Shown piece by piece: positions 17,497 through 25,138 of a stretch of DNA of 64,000 nucleotides. Below the pieces are notes generated by a model, which was not told the DNA's origin, did no database searches, and worked only from the letters and a program-made list of their open reading frames with translations. The stretch's first letter is position 1, and each line of letters begins with the position of its first letter. This DNA is from Paenibacillus lacisoli (lineage in GTDB: Bacteria > Bacillota > Bacilli > Paenibacillales > Paenibacillaceae): assembly GCF_030580655.1 (NCBI RefSeq), contig NZ_JAUQTB010000007.1:62001-126000 (forward strand), written 5' to 3'. The translations under genes were made by a program, and so were the position numbers.

Positions 17497-17517
17497 TTAG
17501 CAACCATATCTAGTCAT
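17497..17517 (-). CDS. Putative 6-residue leader peptide MTRYGC
   Basis: ATG ACT AGA TAT GGT TGC TAA on the minus strand, with GGGAGAAG about 9-12 bases upstream. It sits between the candidate promoter (17652-17681) and the terminator hairpin (17361-17386) that precedes the ABC-F gene. Short leader ORFs whose translation is stalled by ribosome-targeting antibiotics control several ABC-F resistance genes; this ORF has the right place for that role. Length this short can arise by chance, so this is an inference from context. Confidence 0.4.
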   Translation of the reverse strand: MTRYGC

Positions 17518-17651
17518 GAAGACACACTTCTCCCGTTCCAGCCACAGCGGCCGTCTGCAACCAACATGTGCAGTTTACCAGGGATACTCAGTGTGCTTAC
17601 TTCATCAGACGTATGGTTACCTCGCTCATCTAGATTTTAACTTCTTAGGGT

Positions 17652-17681
17652 ATCTTACCTGATTTTAGCTGAAAAAGGCAA
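17652..17681 (-). promoter_or_regulatory. Candidate promoter of the ABC-F leader
   Basis: Minus strand TTGCCT (17676-17681), 18-base spacer, TAAGAT (17652-17657). It lies right after the tRNA terminator and would give a leader of about 315 bases. Confidence 0.45.
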
Positions 17682-17687
17682 GAGCAA

Positions 17688-17720
17688 ACAAAAGAACCCC
17701 CGGATCCTGTCCGGAGGTTC
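17688..17720 (-). terminator. Terminator of the tRNA-Pro/tRNA-Gly transcript
   Basis: GAACCCCCGG (17694-17703) pairs with CCGGAGGTTC (17711-17720), one mismatch; the minus strand continues with TTTTGTTTG. It closes the tRNA transcription unit. Confidence 0.85.
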
Positions 17721-17734
17721 TGAATATAATTAGT

Positions 17735-17808
17735 TGGAGCGGGTGATGGGAATCGAACCCACGCTACCAGCTTGGAAGGCTGGAGTTCTACCATTGAACT
17801 ACACCCGC
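17735..17808 (-). tRNA. tRNA-Gly (anticodon TCC)
   Basis: Acceptor stem GCGGGTG/CACCCGC, D arm, anticodon stem CCAGC/GCTGG with loop CTTCCAA (anticodon TCC), T arm GTGGGTTCGATTCCCAT and an encoded CCA end. All cloverleaf arms fold. Confidence 0.97.
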
Positions 17809-17815
17809 AATGAAG

Positions 17816-17892
17816 TGGTCGGGACGACACGATTTGAACATGCGACCCCCTGGTCCCAAACCAGGTGCTCTACCAAGCTGAGCTACGTCCCG
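17816..17892 (-). tRNA. tRNA-Pro (anticodon TGG)
   Basis: Acceptor stem CGGGACG/CGTCCCG, anticodon stem CCTGG/CCAGG with loop TTTGGGA (anticodon TGG), T arm GTTCAAATC and encoded CCA. It lies 7 bases upstream of tRNA-Gly and is co-transcribed with it. Confidence 0.97.
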
Positions 17893-18005
17893 AAGCTATC
17901 ATTACTTGCAATATTTAAGACAAGAAATAATATACCATGGGAATATGCATAAAGCAACACAAAATTAACTGGGGACATCGTTACATACCGGCTGATGTAA
18001 ACAGA

Positions 18006-20129
18006 CTAACTGGCTTCATGCAGACACTTCACTTCGAACTCGCCCGCTGTTAACGGTTTACTGAAATAATATCCCTGTCCTTCGTGGCATCGCTGTTCCC
18101 GCAGAAAATGCAGCTGGCCCTCATTCTCGACCCCTTCTGCAGTAACCTGCAGCTTCAAATGATGAGCCATCGACGTGATTGTCGAGATGATCGCAGCATT
18201 ATTGGAATCAATCATAACCTCATGAACAAAGGATCGGTCGATCTTCAACCGGTCAATCGGCAGATCTTTTAAATAATGGAGCGAGCTGTAGCCTGTACCG
18301 AAGTCATCAATGCTGATCTCTACTCCGATCTCTTTAATCCGCCGCAGCTGCTCGAAAGCCATGTCTTTGTCAAAGGTCATACTTTCCGTAATCTCCACTT
18401 CCAGATGCCAAGGGTGCAGCCCGGTCTCCTGAAGAACAGACTGGATGGTTTCTACCAGGTTACTCTGCCGGAACTGCCGCATTGACAGGTTGACCGACAC
18501 ACAGATGGCACGGTATCCGGCTTCCTGCCAAGCCTTGTTCTGACGGCAGGCTTCACGCAGGACCCATTCTCCAAGAGGTACAATCAGCCCGCTCTCTTCA
18601 GCAACTGGGATAAAATCTGCTGGCGAGATCAACCCTCTCACCGGATGATTCCAGCGCACGAGCGCTTCCATTCCGACAATCAGCCCGCTGGCGAGGTTTA
18701 CCCTCGGCTGGTACACCAGGTGAAATTCGCTTCGCTCCAGACCTTTACGCAGATCATTCTCCAGCTTAAGCCGTTCCTGTGCTTTCATCTGCATGGAATG
18801 GGCGTACCGCCGGAATTCCACACCATGATCCTTAGCGTCATGAACAGCCGTGATGGCATTCTGGATCAGCTGTTCCGCGGTATCGCCATCATGTGGAAAC
18901 AAGGCCATCCCTACCGTAATCGAAGCATGATATTCACTGCCGCTGAGCAGTACCGGCGTCTTGAACAAGGATAACAAATTCTCGATCCGTTCCACAGCCG
19001 TTTCTGAGTTAGAGAAACCTGTGATCATGTAAGCAAACTCGTCGCCGCCCATGCTGAAAGCCTCTTCACCCGTTCTGCAATGGGACAGCAGATGATCACC
19101 GGCAATCTGAAGCAGCTGGTCTCCCGCATGATAACCGAGAGAATCGTTCACATTGCGGAACCGGTTCATGTTCAGAATCAAGATGGCTGTAAATTCTTCT
19201 TCCCTCATCGCCCTGTCCATGGCATCCGCCAGACGCAAGGCAAGACGGCGCCGGTTCGGAAGCCCGGTTATATCGTCATGGAAGGCAATGAAATTGATCT
19301 GCTCCTCGGCCAGCTGCTTCTGGCGCATCGGAGCTTCAATTGTAAGACGGTACAAACCTTTATGTATCATATAAAAGCCTGCGAAATTACATAGCAGACC
19401 GCCAAACGAATTCATATCCATCAGCTGACCCGCATTCAGGAAAAAAAGTTCTCCTACCGCACAGAAAATGATGCCGCGCGCGACGAGCAGCAGACCGGTC
19501 TCGCTGGTCGTCTTGTAGCGTATAATGACGGCCGCTGTTACAGACAGATAGACCGCCAGAATACACAAATTCACGACTGTACCAAGAAGTGTGGCCGCCG
19601 ATCCCTGCAGAAGAGGCGGCAGCACGGGATCCAGCAGCACAACAGCTCCACATACCGCCACAGCCGTTGCGAAGGACACGGCTACCGAAATATTTTTGCA
19701 CGGTGCAGTCAATGGTCTGTCAGGCAGCCCGTATACGATAAACAGCACTTCAGCACATATGGCTCTGCAGATCAGCAGCAGCCACTGGGCAGCATTCGGC
19801 GACAGGGAGAGTCCACCAAGCTTAATTTGGCCTAATGACAGTGTATAAAACATATCCAACAGACATACCAACAAAAACAGTGCGGAAGTCAGCATTTTCT
19901 GCCGGGTCAAAATCTGTGAAAACATCAGCCAGCCCTGATGAAAGATGGCGAAGCTCATAGCGGCGCAGCCGAAACCAACAAGCAGAAACAGCGGAAGCAG
20001 ATCGACGTTCCCGAACCAGGGACCGATCACCGGAGCCGCGATCTGTAGGATAATGAATAAGATAACAGCCGCCAGGCCGGCCCATAACATTTTCTTCTCT
20101 TCCGCACTTACAGTCATGCAGTTGTCCAT
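18006..20129 (-). CDS. Membrane GGDEF-EAL protein, probable c-di-GMP phosphodiesterase
   Basis: A 707-residue protein. Residues 13-260 hold seven to eight membrane helices of a MASE-like sensor. The GGDEF domain (about 280-440) keeps GGDEF (361-365), but the conserved metal-ligand Asp is Asn320 (ILNMNRFRNVND), and the I-site is RTGE in place of RxxD; it may therefore bind GTP without making c-di-GMP. The EAL domain (about 455-700) keeps EAL (488-490), NLSMRQF, EITES, DDFGTGYSS (608-616), KIDRSF and EGVE, the full set for c-di-GMP hydrolysis. ATG 20129 abuts GAGAGG; ATG 20117 (residue 5) is an equally good start. A perfect Spo0A-box sequence lies 110 bases upstream. Confidence 0.85.
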   Translation of the reverse strand: MDNCMTVSAEEKKMLWAGLAAVILFIILQIAAPVIGPWFGNVDLLPLFLLVGFGCAAMSFAIFHQGWLMFSQILTRQKMLTSALFLLVCLLDMFYTLSLGQIKLGGLSLSPNAAQWLLLICRAICAEVLFIVYGLPDRPLTAPCKNISVAVSFATAVAVCGAVVLLDPVLPPLLQGSAATLLGTVVNLCILAVYLSVTAAVIIRYKTTSETGLLLVARGIIFCAVGELFFLNAGQLMDMNSFGGLLCNFAGFYMIHKGLYRLTIEAPMRQKQLAEEQINFIAFHDDITGLPNRRRLALRLADAMDRAMREEEFTAILILNMNRFRNVNDSLGYHAGDQLLQIAGDHLLSHCRTGEEAFSMGGDEFAYMITGFSNSETAVERIENLLSLFKTPVLLSGSEYHASITVGMALFPHDGDTAEQLIQNAITAVHDAKDHGVEFRRYAHSMQMKAQERLKLENDLRKGLERSEFHLVYQPRVNLASGLIVGMEALVRWNHPVRGLISPADFIPVAEESGLIVPLGEWVLREACRQNKAWQEAGYRAICVSVNLSMRQFRQSNLVETIQSVLQETGLHPWHLEVEITESMTFDKDMAFEQLRRIKEIGVEISIDDFGTGYSSLHYLKDLPIDRLKIDRSFVHEVMIDSNNAAIISTITSMAHHLKLQVTAEGVENEGQLHFLREQRCHEGQGYYFSKPLTAGEFEVKCLHEAS

Positions 20130-20238
20130 CCTCTCAGTCGTTCACAAATCTTAATCATTCATATAAATCTTACCAGCTGCACAATTCGTCCGTGAAATAC
20201 GAATTCCAATTAGACGCCTAATAACACTTAATACATTA

Positions 20239-20247
20239 TTCGACAAA
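20239..20247 (-). promoter_or_regulatory. Putative Spo0A box upstream of the GGDEF-EAL gene
   Basis: TTTGTCGAA on the minus strand, an exact match to the classic 0A-box consensus TTTGTCRAA. It is about 110 bases upstream of the GGDEF-EAL start in a 340-base intergenic region. No confident promoter was placed next to it. A 9-base match can occur by chance. Confidence 0.35.
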
Positions 20248-20414
20248 ATCTATTGAATTCTTTATATATCCCCGTAAATTGCGTGCTGATCAGCCGTTAC
20301 ATGCAGGTCACTTGGTACATAATAACATCTAAGCTGTGAAAGGTGAATCATTTTTTCATTCGCTTTACTGCTGCGAAATTCACATTTATGCAATTTTTTT
20401 CGAATAAAAAGCAA

Positions 20415-20449
20415 AAAAATAATGATTCCTGAATGGAATCATTATTTTT
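20415..20449. terminator. Terminator after the aldolase gene
   Basis: AAAATAATGATTCC and GGAATCATTATTTT form a long perfect stem around a TGAAT loop, with A and T runs on the two sides, so it can work on either strand. It closes the aldolase gene on the minus strand. Confidence 0.85.
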
Positions 20450-20469
20450 CAGCTAACAACCAGGACACC

Positions 20470-21432
20470 TTATCTTTTTTTGTCGAAGCTTACTTCAGGC
20501 GTTGTCAGTGTATCATAAAAATCGACAGCTTTATCTTTGTTGTCCGATGCTCGCAGCGCCATCGCCGATCTTGGATGTTCATCCAGCGAACCTGTAATCA
20601 TATAGGGAATGATGTAGCCCCACTCTTCCTTTTCACGCAGTGGGATCATGAGCTGCTCAATAACGCCCAGCACTGGACGCAGCGTGTATTTTGTATTTTT
20701 CAAATGGGTTACCAGCAGCTCTGTCGGACAATTGCCCGCAGCACGTCCCATTCCGTAGACAGACGCATCGAGCAGCTCCACCCCTTTCTCCGAGGCAATC
20801 AATGTATTCGAAAATGCCAGCTGCAGGTTGTTATGGGCGTGAATGCCCAGGCGTTTATTCGGGAGATGGGTCTTGAACTTGTCCACCAGATAATGAATAT
20901 CGTTGTGATCCAGGCTGCCGTAAGAATCAACGATGTATACGACATCCACAACACTTTCCTTAATCATCTCAAAAGCTTCCAGCAACTCATTCTCCATCAC
21001 ATTGGACAGAGCCATAATATTCAATGTCGTTTCATAGCCGCGGTCGTGAAAGGTCTGCACCAGCTCCAGCGCCTTGTCCACGTCTTTGATATAACAGGCC
21101 ACGCGAATCAGATCGAGCATGCTCTCGCTGCGCGGAAGAATGTCGTTCTCATCCACACGTCCGATATCCACAAGCGCAGACAGCTTGGTGTGCCCTTTTT
21201 GCGGGATTACCTTGCGCAGGAATTCATCATCAAGAAAACGCCATGGTCCCGCCTGGTCGGCTCCCTTCAGCAATTTGGGCGAGTTTTTGTAGCCGATCTC
21301 CATATAATCCACTCCGGCCTCATTCAAGCCCGCATACAGTGTCTGCACAAATTCTATGCTGAAGTCCCAGTTATTCACCAGTCCTCCGTCACGTATCGTG
21401 CAGTCTACAATTTTGCTGTGGTTCGTCTTCAT
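20470..21432 (-). CDS. DRE-TIM metallolyase (HMGL-like aldolase), substrate unknown
   Basis: A 320-residue protein from ATG 21432, chosen for its GGAGGG ribosome binding site; an in-frame extension to 21534 has none. The opening DCTIRDGG carries the Arg-Asp pair and the divalent-metal Asp of the DRE-TIM (HMG-CoA lyase, isopropylmalate synthase, hydroxy-oxovalerate aldolase) superfamily. HAHNN near residue 195 gives the two His metal ligands, and YGMGRAAGNCPTE is the loop near the C-terminal end of the barrel. There is no regulatory domain as in LeuA, and no DmpFG partner dehydrogenase nearby. It probably cleaves or condenses a 2-oxo acid. It is a single-gene transcription unit. Confidence 0.75.
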   Translation of the reverse strand: MKTNHSKIVDCTIRDGGLVNNWDFSIEFVQTLYAGLNEAGVDYMEIGYKNSPKLLKGADQAGPWRFLDDEFLRKVIPQKGHTKLSALVDIGRVDENDILPRSESMLDLIRVACYIKDVDKALELVQTFHDRGYETTLNIMALSNVMENELLEAFEMIKESVVDVVYIVDSYGSLDHNDIHYLVDKFKTHLPNKRLGIHAHNNLQLAFSNTLIASEKGVELLDASVYGMGRAAGNCPTELLVTHLKNTKYTLRPVLGVIEQLMIPLREKEEWGYIIPYMITGSLDEHPRSAMALRASDNKDKAVDFYDTLTTPEVSFDKKR

Positions 21433-21520
21433 GCTGCAGTTCCCTCCATACTCCTTGATATTAGTAATCATCTTACTCGAACAGGGTCTGCAAAGTAAAG
21501 CATCGAATGCGTGTACTCGT

Positions 21521-22873
21521 CTATCTGACTCCACGCCATGCTTCGTCGAGATGTCTTATACGCTCAACTGGAATGCTCCGGTTACCGTAGCGCACCTCCT
21601 GATACTGCTCCACCGTATCCCGGACAAGCTCTCTGCTTACTCCAAGTTCAGACAATACTTCTGGAGAGCGTCCCAGTACTTCAGCAATCTGCAGCGGAGT
21701 CATAGACCGGCGGGTCAACCCCTTCTGAGCTGCTCGGCGGACGAGCTGCCTGTAATAGAATTGAACACGCCGCCCCGGTTCTTCCGGCGGTTTGCTTTTG
21801 CGCATCCGTCTGTACCAGCCGGGCCGCCTAGTGAGACTCTCCATCCTCTCACTCTCCTCAAAATATACCGTCCGGTTTTCGTTCAGCTTATGCTGATGCT
21901 TCTGCACGCTGAGCTTCTCGAGCAGGATCCGTATGAGACGGCGAAGGACTATAATCAGGACAATAACAATAACAACACCCAGTAATCCGAGCATGATGAA
22001 CAGCACCATGTTACTGGGCTTGCCAGGCTCAGCGGGTACAGGGTGGGGATCTCTCAGCTCCGGTGGGATTACAGGACCCCGCAGCGGCTGGACAGGCAGC
22101 AAAGGAGACTCCTCCCCGGAGGGGAACAGGAGTCTGCCCAGCCATGCCGCCCCTTGACGCAGCAGCCAGATCAAGCTGTTCACCCCTCCTACAGCCGTTG
22201 CTGCCACTACAATAAGGACCAGCAGCAGCAGCATTCTACTGCGGTTCTGGACAGCCAGCAGACGGAATCCGGAACGGGAATCCCCGTCCTCTTGGGAAGC
22301 CGTTCTTAAATTAAGATAGTATCTGACAATAAGCCAGCTGCAGAACGAGAAGAGGCCGGCGAGATAGATGCTGCTGGCGTAAGCGTGCCAGTCCTCCAGC
22401 CGGGCGGCCGCCACGCTCCCTGCAAGAGCAAGCCCAATGCCTGCAGCTGTTGTACGGTAATATGATTCAACTGCATCCTTCATACGGATTCTGCGAACAG
22501 AGGAGAAGACTGTAACCAGCAGAGCTGCAGCGGCTCCTCCCCACCAGACGGCTGTATATACCGGCCATAAGATCAAAGCACCCGTACCCAGCAGGACAGG
22601 AAGAAGCCAACCCAGCTGCACGAGCCCCTCTGGAAGCTTCTGCACCAGCCAGCCTGCAAGCAAGGAAGACAGCCCGTACAGCACCAGCAGCAAATAAGGT
22701 GATATGCCCGCAAGATAGATGCCCAGCAGCACCATTACAGGGAACAGACAGATGGCTTCCGGCAAGGACACAAGCAGCGCCATATGGACTCGTCTGTCTG
22801 TTGCACGATGAATCGAAGCGTTCCCTGCTGCTCGACAGACCGTATTGTTCTCACGGGTACTGGTATCCCTCAT
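21521..22873 (-). CDS. DUF4129 multi-pass membrane protein
   Basis: A 450-residue membrane protein: seven or so helices in the first 250 residues, an external or linker segment (about 230-290, Pro-rich), another helix (VVIVIVLIIVLRR) and a cytoplasmic C-terminal DUF4129-like region (FYYRQLVRRAAQKGLTRRSMTPLQIAEVL). ATG 22873 overlaps the stop of the DUF58 gene by four bases (ATGA) with GGGGAGG upstream, so translation is coupled. Homologous clusters often have a transglutaminase-like domain attached or adjacent; none is visible here. The MoxR-DUF58-DUF4129 set is thought to act on envelope or substrate protein maturation, but no specific role is proven. Confidence 0.7.
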   Translation of the reverse strand: MRDTSTRENNTVCRAAGNASIHRATDRRVHMALLVSLPEAICLFPVMVLLGIYLAGISPYLLLVLYGLSSLLAGWLVQKLPEGLVQLGWLLPVLLGTGALILWPVYTAVWWGGAAAALLVTVFSSVRRIRMKDAVESYYRTTAAGIGLALAGSVAAARLEDWHAYASSIYLAGLFSFCSWLIVRYYLNLRTASQEDGDSRSGFRLLAVQNRSRMLLLLVLIVVAATAVGGVNSLIWLLRQGAAWLGRLLFPSGEESPLLPVQPLRGPVIPPELRDPHPVPAEPGKPSNMVLFIMLGLLGVVIVIVLIIVLRRLIRILLEKLSVQKHQHKLNENRTVYFEESERMESLTRRPGWYRRMRKSKPPEEPGRRVQFYYRQLVRRAAQKGLTRRSMTPLQIAEVLGRSPEVLSELGVSRELVRDTVEQYQEVRYGNRSIPVERIRHLDEAWRGVR

Positions 22874-23979
22874 GCTATGACCTCCCCGCTGCCCGAATTC
22901 CCTGCTGCCTGAATCACTGTTACAGTATGGCCAAGCTCTTTTAAACACTCCAGTGCCTGTTCCATCTTAGGTGTCGTAAAAGCAGAGATCAGCACATAGT
23001 CGAGCCGTTCCTCCCGGTTGTCGGACCGCAGTGTAACTTCATCCTGCAGATACTGCTCCATGGGCATAAGGCATTTCAGCAGAATCCCGGCCATTTCAGC
23101 GAGCAGCAGCTCAAGATGGGCTGTGCCGTAACCAGGTTCAATCCGTGCTGCTGTCTCCATGCTGAACCGATGGGCATTATGCCCGAAACCGACCTTCAGC
23201 CCCCGTCCGATCAGCTCGCTTGCTGCGGTTGCCGCAAAAGATATTGTATATTCAGCATGACGTTCATTAATAACATTCCATATGCTGGGTGAATCCTGTA
23301 TGTTCAGCAGCATAACAGCCTGAGGATCCGCACTGTAGCCCCGTTTGTACACCTGCAGTTCTCCTGTCCGGGCTGAAGCCTTCCAGTGGATCCTGTTCAT
23401 CGGGTCATTAGACTGGTAATTCCGCGTTCCTGTAATCAGAAACGGGTCATCTACAATCCAGCGCTGTACCTCAAGCTCCCCCTGCCAGATGCGGTACGCC
23501 GCAGGCAGCTCACCCGCAGGCAGAAGCTGTGGATATACCGTGAGCGACACAGGCACATCCCAACGGGTAGACTGGGAGAAGACGCCGAACAGATCACCTG
23601 CGGACATATGCGCCGTATCCACCTGATAGATGCCGCGTCGGGTACAGGTCACGGGATGACGCCGCTTGACTCTGGTATGAGGTTTGAGTGTAAATACGCT
23701 TTTGTGATTCTGATAGTATTCTCCCTTGCTGACCTCCAACTGCCCTTGCTCTTGAAAGGAGAAAGAGGACGGGAGCATGGCCTCGAGACGCAGCCAAGGC
23801 ACAGGCAGTCTCTTGTGATTCTCAATCTTCTCAATCATTTCCATCGTTTGACCGGCATAAAGTCTCTTTACCGATAATTTTCGTTCATACTTGATGCCGC
23901 GCAGCGGCCGCCAGCCCAGCAGCAGCCCCTGCAGAACAACGATTGCCCCGCCAACGATCAGCAGCCAGAGCAGCGCCAT
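22870..23979 (-). CDS. DUF58 domain protein
   Basis: A 369-residue protein with an N-terminal membrane anchor (ALLWLLIVGGAIVVLQGLLLG), a beta-rich middle part and the DUF58 core (motif MNRIHWKASARTGELQVYKRG near residues 195-215), related to von Willebrand A folds. Its start codon overlaps the MoxR stop by one base (TAATG) and its stop overlaps the DUF4129 start, so all three are translated in a coupled series. DUF58 proteins pair with MoxR AAA+ ATPases as substrate or adaptor; the client protein here is unknown. Confidence 0.8.
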   Translation of the reverse strand: MALLWLLIVGGAIVVLQGLLLGWRPLRGIKYERKLSVKRLYAGQTMEMIEKIENHKRLPVPWLRLEAMLPSSFSFQEQGQLEVSKGEYYQNHKSVFTLKPHTRVKRRHPVTCTRRGIYQVDTAHMSAGDLFGVFSQSTRWDVPVSLTVYPQLLPAGELPAAYRIWQGELEVQRWIVDDPFLITGTRNYQSNDPMNRIHWKASARTGELQVYKRGYSADPQAVMLLNIQDSPSIWNVINERHAEYTISFAATAASELIGRGLKVGFGHNAHRFSMETAARIEPGYGTAHLELLLAEMAGILLKCLMPMEQYLQDEVTLRSDNREERLDYVLISAFTTPKMEQALECLKELGHTVTVIQAAGNSGSGEVIA

Positions 23980-24947
23980 TACCGGATACTGCCTTCCAGT
24001 TCTTCTTCGGCGGGCACGGCCAGCTTCTCTAGGATCGCGTGAATAAGTCCGGCTCCGCCCCCACTGGCTTGCTGGTGCCTGCTGTGGAGCACCAGTCTGT
24101 GGGCAAGGACCGGAACCGCCAGCTTCTGCACATCATCCGGCAGTGCGTAGGCTCTCCCATGGATGGCTGCGCGGGCCTGGACAGCACGCAGCAGTGCCTG
24201 TGTTCCGCGAGGGCTTACGCCAAGAGATACATCCGCATGCTGCCTGGTCTCTTCCGCCAGTGCAATGATATACCGCAGCAGATCGTCGTGCACAATCACT
24301 TCCTGATAGAGCTGACGGGCTTCCAGGACCGCTTCTCTGCTGACGACAGGCTGGAGAGCAGACGATACTTGTCCGTTAATTGTGCGTTTAAGAATTTTTA
24401 CTGCTTCATCGGCCGTCGGATAGCCCATATTTAATTTGAGCATAAAACGGTCCATCTGGGCCTCGGGCAATGGAAAGGTACCTTGATTGTCCACCGGATT
24501 CTGAGTAGCCAGCACAATAAACGGCGGCTGCAGCGAATGGGTGACCCCGTCCACACTAATCTGATGCTCCTCCATGCATTCCAGCAGGCTGGATTGGGTA
24601 CGAGGGGTAGCCCGGTTGATCTCATCGGCCAGCACCACATTTGCGAAAAGCGGACCTGGACGGAACGTGAAGTCGCCTGCCTTTTGATCATAGAAGTTGA
24701 CCCCGGTCAAATCCGATGGCAGCAGGTCAGGGGTAAACTGTATGCGCTGAAAAGTACAATCCATTGACGATGCCAGCGTTTTGGCCAGCAGCGTTTTCCC
24801 CGTACCGGGCACATCTTCCAGCAAAATGTGCCCTGATGCAATAACAGCCGTCAGCATCAGCTCAATCTGATCATCTTTGCCGACAATAATTTCGCCGACC
24901 TGCTCCTGGATCTGGGCTGCCAAGGTTTGTATGCCGCTTTGTTTCAT
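23979..24947 (-). CDS. MoxR-family AAA+ ATPase
   Basis: A 322-residue AAA+ protein with Walker A DVPGTGKT (about residues 39-46), Walker B VVLADEINR (about 107-115), sensor 1 LATQNP and sensor 2 SLGVSPRGTQAL. AAA lid domain at the C-terminus. MoxR proteins act as chaperone-like ATPases that assemble or activate metal or envelope proteins together with VWA-type partners, here the DUF58 protein. It is the first gene of the operon. Its start at 24947 is preceded by GGAGAG. Confidence 0.9.
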   Translation of the reverse strand: MKQSGIQTLAAQIQEQVGEIIVGKDDQIELMLTAVIASGHILLEDVPGTGKTLLAKTLASSMDCTFQRIQFTPDLLPSDLTGVNFYDQKAGDFTFRPGPLFANVVLADEINRATPRTQSSLLECMEEHQISVDGVTHSLQPPFIVLATQNPVDNQGTFPLPEAQMDRFMLKLNMGYPTADEAVKILKRTINGQVSSALQPVVSREAVLEARQLYQEVIVHDDLLRYIIALAEETRQHADVSLGVSPRGTQALLRAVQARAAIHGRAYALPDDVQKLAVPVLAHRLVLHSRHQQASGGGAGLIHAILEKLAVPAEEELEGSIR

Positions 24948-25097
24948 TCGGTTCTCTCCTCATCCTGTCATCTTAACTCATTTCACCTTCGTGCCAAATA
25001 AAGCGTATTCATAATTTAGTAAGAACTGCATCTAAATTAGGGTGGCTCTCTATGATCTTAAGCTACTTTTCCGGTATATGTAAAATAAAACCCAAAT

Positions 25098-25126
25098 AAT
25101 CCCGCCTCCAATGAGGAGACGGGATG
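25098..25126 (-). terminator. Terminator after leucyl aminopeptidase
   Basis: Minus strand ATCCCGTCTCC and GGAGGCGGGAT form an 11-bp stem with one wobble around a TCATT loop, followed by a T-rich tract. Confidence 0.75.
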
Positions 25127-25138
25127 ACCTGCCTTGTT

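Noticed and set aside
20477-20485. Second exact TTTGTCGAA
   Set aside because: It lies in the last codons of the aldolase gene, so it is more likely coding sequence than an operator.
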